From the NCBI GenBank assembly GCA_026708185.1, contig JAPOVK010000032.1:18030-82029 (forward strand): DNA of 64,000 nucleotides, in the 5' to 3' direction. Source of the DNA: Gammaproteobacteria bacterium (GTDB lineage Bacteria > Pseudomonadota > Gammaproteobacteria > Pseudomonadales > Azotimanducaceae). How positions within the stretch are numbered: the first letter of the stretch is position 1; each line of letters begins with the position of its first letter. Below, one piece after another: positions 8,016 through 15,546 of this stretch. The position numbers were made by a program, and so were the translations under genes. A model generated the notes under the pieces. The model was not told the DNA's origin. It saw nothing but the letters and a program-made list of their open reading frames with translations, and did not search any database.

Positions 8016-8918
8016 GTGAGACATGACGTGACCGAGGATCTCTACAGGATCGGGGCCGTAGCCAAGCGGACGGGCATCTCTCCGGAGTGCCTGCGCGCGT
8101 GGGAGCGCCGCTACGGCCTCGAACCGGCGGAGCGGGCCGGCAAGACGCGCTTCTACGATGGCGCCCAGATCGAGCGGCTGACGGTCATCAAGGCGTTGCT
8201 CGACCAAGGCCATCCGATCAGCCAAGTCATCCATTTGCCGGGCGAAGCGTTGTCGCGCCGGCTGTCTCCCGGACGGGCATCGACGCTGGCGACATCGGCA
8301 ACGCCGAAGGTGGCCTTGGTCGGCGCGGCGCTGGTCCGGGCCCACCGAGATGCCGAGCATGCGCGACGCGACCGCGCGCGGTTCGACGTGGTTGCCGAGT
8401 GGGCGGGCGTTGCCGACCTGTACCGCGATGCCGTCCCCTCGCAATTGGACTGCGTCGTGGTCTACCTGCCTTCCCTTGACGCGGAACAGATTGAAAAAGT
8501 TAGATATTTTCTACAGGGACCGCACATCGTCGTCGCCTTCAAGTACGCCACGGCAGCGGATCTGGCGGCGTGCCGGGACGGTGGCTACCCGATGCTCCGC
8601 TGGCCCGCGGACTGGGACCGGCTCGAGGCGCTGGTGGTGGCCGGTGGAGTCCGCGAGATCGACGACACGGCGCGACGCTTCAGCGACGAGGAGTTGCTGC
8701 ATGTTTCGCAGGCCGCTTCGAGAGCCGCGTGTGATTGTCCGCGTCACCTGGCAGTGCTCATTGGCGAATTGAACGACTACGCCTCTCATGCCGCCCGTTG
8801 CCGCGGCGACGACCGTCACGATGTGATTGGGCGCGAGGTCGAGGTGGCGCGTGCGCACCTCGAGCGAGCCCTAGAGGATCAGATCGAGGAGCACGGCCTC
8901 CTCGTGACCGCGAATTGA
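8016..8918 (+). CDS. MerR-family regulator, LitR/CarH-like (class II) without a recognisable B12 motif
   Basis: About 300 residues from the GTG at 8016 (a second GTG at 8028 is possible). Residues 10-75 form a MerR winged helix: YRIGAVAKRTGISPECLRAWERRYGL, then TRFYDGAQIERLTVIKALLDQGHPI. The W-E-R-R-Y-G signature is that of the CarA/CarH/LitR and MlrA group. The C-terminal 200 residues resemble the sensor part of that group, but the cobalamin motif D-x-H-x2-G is not present. It therefore resembles class II LitR proteins, which do not bind adenosyl-B12 and work with a separate light sensor; that function is inference. The gene is followed 23 bp later by the promoter of a small RNA and is divergent from the hydrolase gene. 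Both nearby promoters carry TGTACAGT. Confidence 0.8.
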   Translation: MRHDVTEDLYRIGAVAKRTGISPECLRAWERRYGLEPAERAGKTRFYDGAQIERLTVIKALLDQGHPISQVIHLPGEALSRRLSPGRASTLATSATPKVALVGAALVRAHRDAEHARRDRARFDVVAEWAGVADLYRDAVPSQLDCVVVYLPSLDAEQIEKVRYFLQGPHIVVAFKYATAADLAACRDGGYPMLRWPADWDRLEALVVAGGVREIDDTARRFSDEELLHVSQAASRAACDCPRHLAVLIGELNDYASHAARCRGDDRHDVIGREVEVARAHLERALEDQIEEHGLLVTAN

Positions 8919-8940
8919 ACAAATATTAGACAAAAAGTTG

Positions 8941-8968
8941 TTGACAACCCCGAATTGTCCTGTACAGT
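8941..8968 (+). promoter_or_regulatory. Promoter of the small RNA, with internal inverted repeat
   Basis: A perfect -35 box TTGACA (8941-8946) is separated by 16 bp from TACAGT (8963-8968), giving a predicted start near 8975. Between the two boxes lies the inverted repeat GACAA-N7-TTGTC (8943-8947 and 8955-8959), an arrangement typical of MerR-family operators that sit in the promoter spacer. The -10 region is part of TGTACAGT, shared with the regulator's own upstream region. The only thing downstream on this strand before a terminator is a non-coding stretch. Confidence 0.65.
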
Positions 8969-8974
8969 ATCTCT

Positions 8975-9119
8975 ACAAACAGCAAAGGGCGACGTAAGGA
9001 AGCGTCGCCGAACCGGTATTCGGGCGTGACCACAGCAACTTTCTCCTCCCATCGACCCTTCCCCCTACGGGGTTGAGTTGCTGCCAGCGGTTGTCTGACC
9101 GCTGGCACGCCCATTTTTC
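8975..9119 (+). ncRNA. Structured small RNA (about 145 nt) with exposed anti-Shine-Dalgarno segment
   Basis: The stretch lies between a strong promoter and an intrinsic terminator and holds no credible reading frame. Visible helices are: GGCGACG/CGTCGCC (8988-8994 with 9003-9009); a closing helix GGGCGTG/CACGCCC (9022-9028 with 9106-9112); inside it CAGCAACT/AGTTGCTG (9033-9040 with 9076-9083) and GCCAGCGG/CCGCTGGC (9083-9090 with 9099-9106). Together they form a three-way junction, although the closing helix competes for a couple of bases with the terminator stem. The large loop contains CTCCTCCC (9043-9050), complementary to ribosome-binding sites. Such C-rich loops are known from CcsR/cuckoo-type stress RNAs of Alphaproteobacteria. 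No known RNA family is recognised from the primary sequence, so the class is inferred from structure and context. Confidence 0.65.
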
Positions 9120-9120
9120 T
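9082..9120 (+). terminator. Intrinsic terminator of the small RNA
   Basis: A 9-bp perfect stem TGCCAGCGG/CCGCTGGCA (9082-9090 with 9099-9107) with an 8-nt loop is followed by CGCCCATTTTTCTT. The T run starts 6 nt after the stem, directly after the closing helix that pairs CACGCCC with an upstream GGGCGTG. The T run is only on the plus-strand side, so it serves the small RNA and not the convergent kinase gene. Confidence 0.7.
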
Positions 9121-9191
9121 TCCGACCGCACAGCGATCCTCGACGGCACGGGGCGTCATCGAACGGGTGCGATGCCGGTAAGCCTACGCGC

Positions 9192-10217
9192 CTACTCCGT
9201 GAGCAACCGCAGCGCGGACTCCGCCCGTTGGTGGATGCCGAGCTTGTACTTCTCGAGGTCGAAGTCCCGGTTCTTGCCCATCGCGCCCACCAGGTAGCGC
9301 TTGTAGACACCCTGCGTGATGGCGCCGAGGCGCCAATGCGAGAAGGCGCGGTAGTAGTTGATGCGGCTCAAGCTCCGTCCGGTTCGGCGTTCGTAGACTT
9401 CCGCGATGTGATCGCGGTCGGGAAAGCCGCCGACGCCCACTGGGCTGCCAACGGCACCGCTTTCGCCCGGCAGCACCCAGTTGTTGAGCAGGTAGCCGAC
9501 GTCGGCCAGCGGATCGCCCAGGGTGCACAGTTCCCAGTCTAAGAGCGCCACCATGCGGCCGTCTCGGATCATCATGTTGCCGATGCGGTAGTCGCCGTGG
9601 ACGATGCCGGCACCGATCTGCTCCGGCATGTCCTCGTGGAGCAGCCGCTCGCTTTCCTCCATCTCGGGAATCTCGTGGGTCTTCGTCGCCTTCCACTGGG
9701 CGGTCCAGCGTTTCAGTTGCCGGGCGATGTAGCCCTCCTTGCGCGCGAGCGTGCCAAGACCGACGTCGTCCGGGTCGATGAGGTGCAACGTGGCCAGCAC
9801 GTCGATGATGTGCTCACCGGCGGAGGCGCGTTCGGCGATCGGGATTGTCGCGGAGACCTCGGGTTCGTGGGGCACGGTGCCTTCCACGAACTTCATGAGA
9901 AAGAACGGAGCGCCGTTCACCTCGGGATCTTCGCATAGGCCGTAGGTACGCGGTACGGGCACGTCGGTGTCCGCCAAAGCGGAGATGATGCGGTGCTCCC
10001 GGCCCATGTCGTGCGCGCTTTCGAGAACGTGTCCGAGTGGAGGTCGCCGGAGCACATAGGCCTCGCCCGCCGCGTCCGTGAACTTGTAAGTGAGGTTGGA
10101 GTGGCCGCCTGCGATCAGGGTGAACGTGAGCGGGGGCTGCAACCCGTCGATACGGTCCGCCACCCACGCGGTGACCTTGGGCGCGTCGATGCCTTCCACT
10201 GCGTCTGCCGCTGCCAT
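9192..10217 (-). CDS. Phosphotransferase family protein (APH/choline kinase-like)
   Basis: A 341-residue kinase-fold protein. I chose the ATG at 10217 because AAGGAG lies 6 nt upstream; 44 further open codons upstream are low-complexity. The glycine-rich loop GGHSNLTYKF is near residue 35. IVHGDYRIGNMMI (about 200) gives the catalytic H-G-D-x4-N loop, and ALLDWELCTLGDPLADVGYLL contains the metal-binding D-W-E with the G-D-P-x2-D-x-G-Y signature. This subgroup usually sits near acyl-CoA dehydrogenases and is thought to phosphorylate hydroxyacyl or small hydroxylated substrates rather than drugs. Neighbours here do not define the substrate. Confidence 0.88.
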   Translation of the reverse strand: MAAADAVEGIDAPKVTAWVADRIDGLQPPLTFTLIAGGHSNLTYKFTDAAGEAYVLRRPPLGHVLESAHDMGREHRIISALADTDVPVPRTYGLCEDPEVNGAPFFLMKFVEGTVPHEPEVSATIPIAERASAGEHIIDVLATLHLIDPDDVGLGTLARKEGYIARQLKRWTAQWKATKTHEIPEMEESERLLHEDMPEQIGAGIVHGDYRIGNMMIRDGRMVALLDWELCTLGDPLADVGYLLNNWVLPGESGAVGSPVGVGGFPDRDHIAEVYERRTGRSLSRINYYRAFSHWRLGAITQGVYKRYLVGAMGKNRDFDLEKYKLGIHQRAESALRLLTE

Positions 10218-10419
10218 TGGCAACTCCTTATCCGATGCGCCCGTCCGACGCGGATGTCGTCCCACGTCGCTCAGGCGACGCGCCTTGTGTTTTGATACCC
10301 GTTTGGGCGGCGTGGCGTCAACACCGGCCTCCGAAACAAATGCAACCACTGTGAAGCCAGACCGCGGTCACGCAAACTAGCGGGTGCGCCCTTCGAGGTC
10401 AGCACGTGCAGAAACGAAC

Positions 10420-11727
10420 ATGAAGTGGCCGTTCGCTTTCAAGGCCATGCAGCCGACACGCATAGCCGCGGCGGACGGTGTCGAACTCGTGCTCGAGGAC
10501 GGTCGGCGCATCCTCGATGCCGCTGGCGGCGCGATCGTCGCGAACGTTGGCCACGGCCGGCGCCAGGTCGCCGACGCCATGCGCGATGCGCTCTTGCGTT
10601 GCTCGTACGCGGTGCCACCTTGGCTGACCCCGGAGCGCGAGCGGCTTCTCGATCGCCTAGCCACCGACTGGCTGCCCGCGAACCTGACCCGCGTTCACCT
10701 GACCTGCAGTGGCTCCGAAGGCGTTGAGGCGGCGCTCAAGATCGTCGCCGCCTACCAGGCGGCTCGTGGTCTGCCGTCCAAGACGAAGGTCATCGCTCGC
10801 ACCCCGTCGTACCACGGCGTCACTCTCGCCACGCTGGGGATCGGTGGCCACGAGTCCCGCAAGGCCGGTCTTCGTCACGTTCTTGTGGATGCGCCGCGCG
10901 TCCCGGCGCCTTACCCGTTACGCGACCCCGGGGGTGACGGCGTCGCGGCGTACGTCGCGGCCATCGAGGAGACGATCACCCGCGAGGGGCCCGAAACCGT
11001 GGCGGCCCTGCTCGCGGAACCCATCGTCGGCTCGAGCGGCGGCGCGCTCGTCCCGCCGCCCGACTATTGGCCCCAAGTGCGCGCGCTCTGCGACCGTCAC
11101 GACATCCTGCTGGTCACGGACGAGGTGATGACGGGCTTCGGGCGAACCGGCGCGACGTTCGCCCTCGATCACTTCCCCGGCACGACCGCCGACGTGATGG
11201 TCGCGGGCAAGGGCATGGCCGGCGGCTACGCGCCGATCACGGGTGTGTTCGCGACCGAGGTGATCGGCAGCGCCATCGCGACCGCCGGCCTGGACGTCAT
11301 GTTCCACACCTTCGCCGCCCAACCGGCGGCTTGCGCGGCGGCGGACGAGGTGTTGACCATCCTGACCGACGAGGACCTGGTACGCCGCGCGGCGGTGACG
11401 GGAAGCCGGCTGAAGGCCGACCTCGAGGAGGCGTTCGGTCAACATCCCCACGTCGCCGAGGTGCGCGGCGAGGGACTCCTGCTCGCCATCGAGATTGTCG
11501 CCGACCGCGCGACGCTCGCGCGTTTTCCAGCCTCCGCGCGACTCTCCGGACGCGTGCTCGGCGAAGCCTTCGCGCGCGGCGTGTCGTTCTACCCCGGCGG
11601 CAACGGCGAGATCCGCGACGTCGTGGTCATGGGTCCGCCGTTCACGATCACGGACGTCGATGCGGACCGCATCGTCACGACCCTCGTGGCGGCCGTGGAC
11701 GCGGCCGTCGCGGCGACCAATCGTTGA
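10420..11727 (+). CDS. Class III (omega) aminotransferase
   Basis: A 435-residue PLP enzyme of fold type I. CSGSEGVEAALKIVAAY near residue 100 binds the cofactor phosphate, LLVTDEVMTGFGRTG (about 240) carries the D-E-V with the aspartate that contacts the pyridine nitrogen, and VAGKGMAGGYAP (about 270) contains the Schiff-base lysine. Family members move amino groups from omega-amino acids, diamines or amines to keto acids. The ATG at 10420 was chosen over a GTG at 10384 because the conserved region begins soon after it; ribosome-binding sites are weak for both. The stop overlaps the next gene's TTG (TTGA), so the two are coupled. The substrate cannot be assigned. Confidence 0.9.
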   Translation: MKWPFAFKAMQPTRIAAADGVELVLEDGRRILDAAGGAIVANVGHGRRQVADAMRDALLRCSYAVPPWLTPERERLLDRLATDWLPANLTRVHLTCSGSEGVEAALKIVAAYQAARGLPSKTKVIARTPSYHGVTLATLGIGGHESRKAGLRHVLVDAPRVPAPYPLRDPGGDGVAAYVAAIEETITREGPETVAALLAEPIVGSSGGALVPPPDYWPQVRALCDRHDILLVTDEVMTGFGRTGATFALDHFPGTTADVMVAGKGMAGGYAPITGVFATEVIGSAIATAGLDVMFHTFAAQPAACAAADEVLTILTDEDLVRRAAVTGSRLKADLEEAFGQHPHVAEVRGEGLLLAIEIVADRATLARFPASARLSGRVLGEAFARGVSFYPGGNGEIRDVVVMGPPFTITDVDADRIVTTLVAAVDAAVAATNR

Positions 11728-12587
11728 CCGTCGCCCGGCAGTCGACCGTCGGCCTCGGCGCGTCCTGTTTCATCGATGGCGCGAGGCTCGCCCGGAGCAA
11801 GCCGTTGCGGCGGTTCGTGTGGGCGCCGCTGCTGGCGAGCCTGGTGTGCGTCGCACTCCTGCTCGGCGTCGGCTACACCTGGGTTGCCGACGCTTCCAGC
11901 TGGGTGGTGGCGGCCACGCCGGCTTGGCTTAGTTGGCTCGGCCACGTCGTTGCGGCGTTGCTCTACGTCCTGGGGCTCATCGTTGCGGGTTGGCTCGTCG
12001 GCCTGATCGCCGTGCTGGTTGCCAGCCCCTTTCTCGGTGCCCTGTCCGCTGGCGCGGAGCGGGAGCAGTTCGGCACGTCGCCGAGCTACGCGCCGAGCGT
12101 GGCGGCCGCCGTCTCGGAAGCGTTGCGCCGCGAAACGCGCAAGTTGCGCTATCACCTGCCGCGGCTTGCGGGCCTACTCCTGCTCACGCTGATTCCCGTG
12201 GTGAATGTCGGGGCACCGTTCGTCTGGTTCGTGTTCGGGGCGTGGATGCTCGCGGTGCAGTTCGTCGACTACGCTGCGGAAAACCGGGGTCTGGACTTCG
12301 CCGAGACTTTGGCCGTGCTGCGCGCCAACCGCGCCGCCGCGCTCGGGTTCGGTGCCGTCGCCGGTGCGTTGCTCGCGATCCCGTTCGCTGCGCTCGTGGT
12401 GATCCCGGCCGCGGTTTGCGGCGGTGCGCTGCTATGGCGCCGCCTTGATGCGGGTAGCGCGGAGAGGCGCGGCGGCATCGGCCAACTCCGGGGACACCGG
12501 GAAGCCCGGGGTCGCGAACGTCCGCTTGAGCGACCACAGGAAGCTCGCGACACCCCAGGCGAGGCCGATGACCACGCCGATGTCTAG
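11724..12587 (+). CDS. EI24/CysZ-like integral membrane protein
   Basis: The TTG at 11724 overlaps the aminotransferase stop as TTGA. The 287-residue product has four to five long hydrophobic segments (around residues 30-50, 65-95, 155-180, 210-240), with the SPFLGALSAGAEREQFG region between helices. This layout and the N-terminal FIDGARLARSKPLRRFVWAPLL resemble EI24-domain proteins, which include the sulfate permease CysZ. The C-terminal 50 or so residues are polar, low-complexity, and encoded by DNA that overlaps the convergent gene by 156 bp. That tail may have been added by loss of an earlier stop. Transport of sulfate is family knowledge, not shown here. Confidence 0.75.
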   Translation: MTVARQSTVGLGASCFIDGARLARSKPLRRFVWAPLLASLVCVALLLGVGYTWVADASSWVVAATPAWLSWLGHVVAALLYVLGLIVAGWLVGLIAVLVASPFLGALSAGAEREQFGTSPSYAPSVAAAVSEALRRETRKLRYHLPRLAGLLLLTLIPVVNVGAPFVWFVFGAWMLAVQFVDYAAENRGLDFAETLAVLRANRAAALGFGAVAGALLAIPFAALVVIPAAVCGGALLWRRLDAGSAERRGGIGQLRGHREARGRERPLERPQEARDTPGEADDHADV

Positions 12588-13022
12588 TGCCGCGCGCCAC
12601 GGTTGCGGGAGCGCGTGAACGACGACGATGGCCCCGACCACGAACACGGTCAACCCATAGACGCCCGCCATCCGCCGCGGCGTGGCGTTGAAATAACCCA
12701 TGGCGAAGACCGGGGCGAGTAGCGTTGACAGCCCCGAGGCGTGGTGCACGAGCCACTTCACGCGGGCGGCAGAGCGCGGCGAGAACTTCAACTGGAAGCC
12801 CCGGTAGCCTTCCGACCAGGCCATGAACGCCGCGTTGGCGGCAGCGACGGCCCAATGCCGCCATTCCCATGAAAATTCCGCGCCCTCGGCGACCACCATG
12901 GATAGCCGGACTATGGCGAACAGCAACAGCCCGCAAAGGCCGACCGCGGCCCAGCAAGCGGCCGCGACGCCGACGAGCGTAACCGGCGGCGAGTCCTGTG
13001 GCGTGGTGGTCGCCGGGGGCAC
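12432..13022 (-). CDS. Integral membrane protein of unknown function
   Basis: A 196-residue protein with about four to five predicted membrane helices (starting near residues 15, 55, 95, 120 and 145). After the second helix comes a distinctive amphipathic stretch, MAWSEGYRGFQLKFSPRSAARVKW, suggesting a membrane-surface loop. I do not recognise a named family. It lies 7 bp downstream of the dimeric dUTPase gene on the same strand, so both may be in one transcript. Its 3' end overlaps the convergent EI24-like gene by 156 bp, one of three tail-to-tail overlaps in this window. Confidence 0.7.
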   Translation of the reverse strand: MPPATTTPQDSPPVTLVGVAAACWAAVGLCGLLLFAIVRLSMVVAEGAEFSWEWRHWAVAAANAAFMAWSEGYRGFQLKFSPRSAARVKWLVHHASGLSTLLAPVFAMGYFNATPRRMAGVYGLTVFVVGAIVVVHALPQPWRAALDIGVVIGLAWGVASFLWSLKRTFATPGFPVSPELADAAAPLRATRIKAAP

Positions 13023-13029
13023 GGCCGCG

Positions 13030-13677
13030 TCAGACTCCAGCGGCCGGTGTCATTAGCGCGTAGCGAGCCGCGAGGGCCGCGCCGAGGTCGGCGATGAACG
13101 AGTCGGCATCGGCATCGAGGTACGCGACGATCTCGACCAAGTGCTCGTTGTCCTCCCGGCCATCGTGCCAGCGTTTGCGGTAGCTGCCGTCCTGGTAGCC
13201 ATGCTCTTGGCGAAACGCGTTCAGGATGTTCTTGGCGACGTAGCCGCGGTACAACTCGTCGAAGGTCATTGGCAGCGCCCGCATGACGGCGACGAACGCC
13301 TCGAGATCGAACCGCCTCGTCGCAAGGCTCTTGAGCGCGAGGTTCTCGACGCCTGCACGGAAGCCGACGGTGTCGTCGCGCGCCAGGGCTTTGGCGAGCC
13401 GTTCGGCCAGCTCCTCGTCGAATTGGTTCGCGCGCAGCAGTTCGGACAGGCCGAAGTGCCAGATGTCGATGATCTCCAGCCTGACCTGCTCGAGGTCGGC
13501 CCGCTGCTGCTTCCACCACTTCCAACCGTAGTGGTCGAGGAGTTCGGCGCACTCGACCCAAACGGCGCGGTAGTAGTCGTGGCCTTGTTGGCGCCAGAGA
13601 GGATGCACCAGGCGGTTGTGGTCGTCCTGCATCTCGGCCATGACCGCAAGTTGCCGCCAGATCCTGGCCACATCCAT
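13030..13677 (-). CDS. Dimeric (all-alpha) dUTPase
   Basis: A 215-residue protein of the all-alpha dUTPase/dUDPase type, which hydrolyses dUTP to dUMP and pyrophosphate and keeps uracil out of DNA. The Mg-binding helices are recognisable: VECAELLDHYGWKWWK (about residues 41-56) with E-x2-E/D-type spacing, RLEIIDIWHFGLSELL (about 66-81), and the late motif YVAKNILNAFRQEHGYQDGSY (about 146-166), which closes over the nucleotide. AAGGAG lies 6 nt upstream of the ATG. Most bacteria use the unrelated trimeric Dut; the dimeric form is typical of some Proteobacteria, phages and protozoa. A small membrane-protein gene follows after 7 bp. Confidence 0.85.
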   Translation of the reverse strand: MDVARIWRQLAVMAEMQDDHNRLVHPLWRQQGHDYYRAVWVECAELLDHYGWKWWKQQRADLEQVRLEIIDIWHFGLSELLRANQFDEELAERLAKALARDDTVGFRAGVENLALKSLATRRFDLEAFVAVMRALPMTFDELYRGYVAKNILNAFRQEHGYQDGSYRKRWHDGREDNEHLVEIVAYLDADADSFIADLGAALAARYALMTPAAGV

Positions 13678-13802
13678 CGGAGCTCCTTGTAGCCGTGGTC
13701 TACGAGTGGGCAGCGTACGCGAGCCGCTGTTCCGGTGTCATGCGACATTAATGAAAAGACGGGGTCGTGTGGCGGAATCCGCGCACTCGCGGTACGATGC
13801 GT

Positions 13803-13833
13803 GCATCGGGGTTGCTACGAACAACCCCGATGC
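13803..13833 (+). repeat. Perfect 12-bp inverted repeat upstream of tnpB
   Basis: GCATCGGGGTTG (13803-13814) and CAACCCCGATGC (13822-13833) form a perfect 12-bp stem with the 7-nt loop CTACGAA. It ends 27 bp before the tnpB GTG. IS200/IS605-type elements carry subterminal hairpins that their transposase recognises, so this may be the left-end hairpin. There is no T run, so it is not a terminator. No second copy of the same sequence is visible after the gene. Confidence 0.55.
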
Positions 13834-13860
13834 CAAACGGCTTCAGGAGAGCCGACCGCA

Positions 13861-14841
13861 GTGTCCGATCCTACAGCCATCCGCACGGTCCGCTTCCGCG
13901 TCCTGCCCGGATCGCCCGCAACGGCCCGCGCATTGAACAACATCGCGGGAGCCTGCCGGTTCGTCTGGAATCAGACGTTGGCGGACACGGACGATCTGTA
14001 CCGCATCGCCCGCATGAACGGCGCGAAGCCGCCCGGTGTCTCGTTCTTCTCGCTCGGCAAGGCATTTACGGAACTCCGCAACGCCACGCCTTGGCTGAGG
14101 GATTACTCGTTCCACGTCGTCCGGTATAGCCTCAAACGCCAAGCGGACGCGTGGGCGGCGTTCTTGGCTGGTCGGGCCGGAAGGCCTCGCTTCAAGTCCC
14201 GTTACGCCGGCGCGGACGGGTGCAACGGGCAGACCATCGGAGTCGACATGAATGTCCGGCAGATCGCAACCAGCGACGGGGTGATCGACCGGTTGCCCGA
14301 CCTGTCCAGGCTCGAAGCGCGGGCGCGTCGCTACCAGCGGATGGTGTCGAGACGGCGGAACGGGAGCAATCGTCGGGCGAGGGCTAAGGCCCTGCTCTCG
14401 AGGACCGCGGCGGAGATCGCGGCGGTGCGCGGCAACTGGCAGCATCAGGCCAGCCGCCGCATCGCCGAAGATGCCGAAGTCGTTTGTATCGAGGACCTGC
14501 GCGTCAAGGCCATGGCGCAGGGCCACAGCGGACTTAACCGCGAGATACTAGCCACCGGGTGGGGCGCAATGAGGGCTAAGCTCAAGTACAAGTGCGCAAC
14601 GGTCGTCGCCGTGAATCCGGCCTACACGTCGCAGACGTGCGCCGAGTGCGGACACGCGGCTAGAGCCAACCGGCCATCGCAGTCGGAGTTCGAGTGCGCA
14701 TCGTGCGGCCACAAGGCCAACGCCGACGTGAACGCGGCGCGGAACATTATGGCGTCAGGGATAGGCGCTGCTGGACGGGGAGGGCGTTCGGCGCTGGCCG
14801 ACCCGGTGAACCGTCAAATCGGTGGCAGGATGGCCGCGTGA
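13861..14841 (+). mobile_element. tnpB: TnpB (IS605 OrfB-type RNA-guided nuclease), internally shortened
   Basis: The 326-residue product (GTG start, AGGAGA 10 nt upstream) has RuvC parts in order: IGVDMNVRQIA (first Asp), VCIEDLRVK (Glu), and KANADVNAARNI (last Asp). A four-cysteine zinc ribbon, CAEC and CASC, sits before the last. The N-terminal REC-like helices (ACRFVWNQTL to GRPRFKSR) are normal. However, FKSR is followed after only about 14 residues by IGVD, where family members have some 60-80 residues forming most of the WED barrel that holds the guide RNA. I infer an in-frame internal deletion, so guide-RNA binding and cleavage are doubtful although all three acidic residues remain. 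No tnpA is nearby, as in IS1341-type solo elements. Confidence 0.8.
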
Positions 14842-14968
14842 TTCGCGGACTCTGCCGCACAATTCCCAAAAAAACGATGGTGAAGACGGCGGCAAGGGCG
14901 TATCGTCGCGGTATTCGCGCGGCGAGCAGGATCGGCCCCCGCGGTCCGGCCAGCGCTAGGAGAACGCA

Positions 14969-15274
14969 TTGAAGATTTACGTTGGGAACATGCCCTATGG
15001 CGCGACGTCCGAAGATCTGTCCGAATTGTTCAGACAGTACGGGCATGTCGCAGAGGCCAACGTCATCATGGACAGAGAGACTGGCCGCTCCAAGGGTTTC
15101 GGCTTCGTGGACATGCCCAACCAGACCGAAGCGTCGGAAGCGGTGGATGCCTTGAACTCGAGCCAGATGCAGGGGCGCACGTTGCGTGTCAGCGAAGCTC
15201 GACCGAGGGCCGACCGAGGCGCCGGACGCGATGGTGGCCGTGGCCGTCCAGGCCGCGATCGTGGCTGGCGCTGA
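14969..15274 (+). CDS. RRM-domain RNA-binding protein
   Basis: A 101-residue protein with one RNA recognition motif and a short arginine/glycine-rich tail. The RNP2 strand IYVGNM is at residues 3-8 and the RNP1 strand KGFGFVDM near 42-49; both supply aromatic side chains for RNA binding. The start is TTG at 14969, with AGGAGA 7 nt upstream, and it fits the family's usual MKIYVGN beginning. Proteobacterial proteins of this type are often cold- or stress-induced and act as small cytoplasmic RNA chaperones. A compact hairpin with a 7-bp stem follows at 15393-15410 in the gap before lon. Confidence 0.9.
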   Translation: MKIYVGNMPYGATSEDLSELFRQYGHVAEANVIMDRETGRSKGFGFVDMPNQTEASEAVDALNSSQMQGRTLRVSEARPRADRGAGRDGGRGRPGRDRGWR

Positions 15275-15392
15275 GGCACGCTGAGCGTCAGCGCAGCAAG
15301 CGGCGGCGTGCCTAGCTGCTCCTCGCCGCGACCATCCCGACCACGTAACGCGCGATAGCGGTGCGCCACCCGCGCGCGGGTTGGCCTGTTCG

Positions 15393-15410
15393 CGAGGGGA
15401 GAGCCCCTCG
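15393..15410 (+). repeat. GC-rich hairpin between the RRM gene and lon
   Basis: CGAGGGG (15393-15399) and CCCCTCG (15404-15410) form a 7-bp stem with loop AGAG. There is no T run, so termination is uncertain, but its position between the RRM stop and the lon promoter fits a transcript boundary. The rest of the 272-bp gap holds the lon promoter and no reading frame of note. Confidence 0.35.
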
Positions 15411-15418
15411 TGCAGCCC

Positions 15419-15448
15419 CTTGAAAACGCCGCGTCGGGAACCACATTG
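15419..15448 (+). promoter_or_regulatory. Sigma-32-like heat-shock promoter of lon
   Basis: CTTGAAA (15419-15425) is an exact match to the heat-shock -35 box. After 15 bp comes CCACATTG (15441-15448), close to the -10 consensus CCCCATNT. The spacing lies within the range known for RpoH promoters in E. coli, where lon is itself an RpoH target. Transcription would start near 15456, leaving a 90-nt leader before the TTG start at 15547. Confidence 0.6.
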
Positions 15449-15546
15449 CTTTATCGAGCGCGACTGCCGAGGACGGTCGTCGCACGGTTTCGTGTGAAAA
15501 GACCTACACTCGTCGTCAACCAATCCGCGCTCAAGGAGTCCGAGCC

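Noticed and set aside
8941..9119. 6S RNA, tmRNA or SRP RNA
   Set aside because: Size, loops and helices do not fit these families; there is no tRNA-like end and no SRP tetraloop helix.
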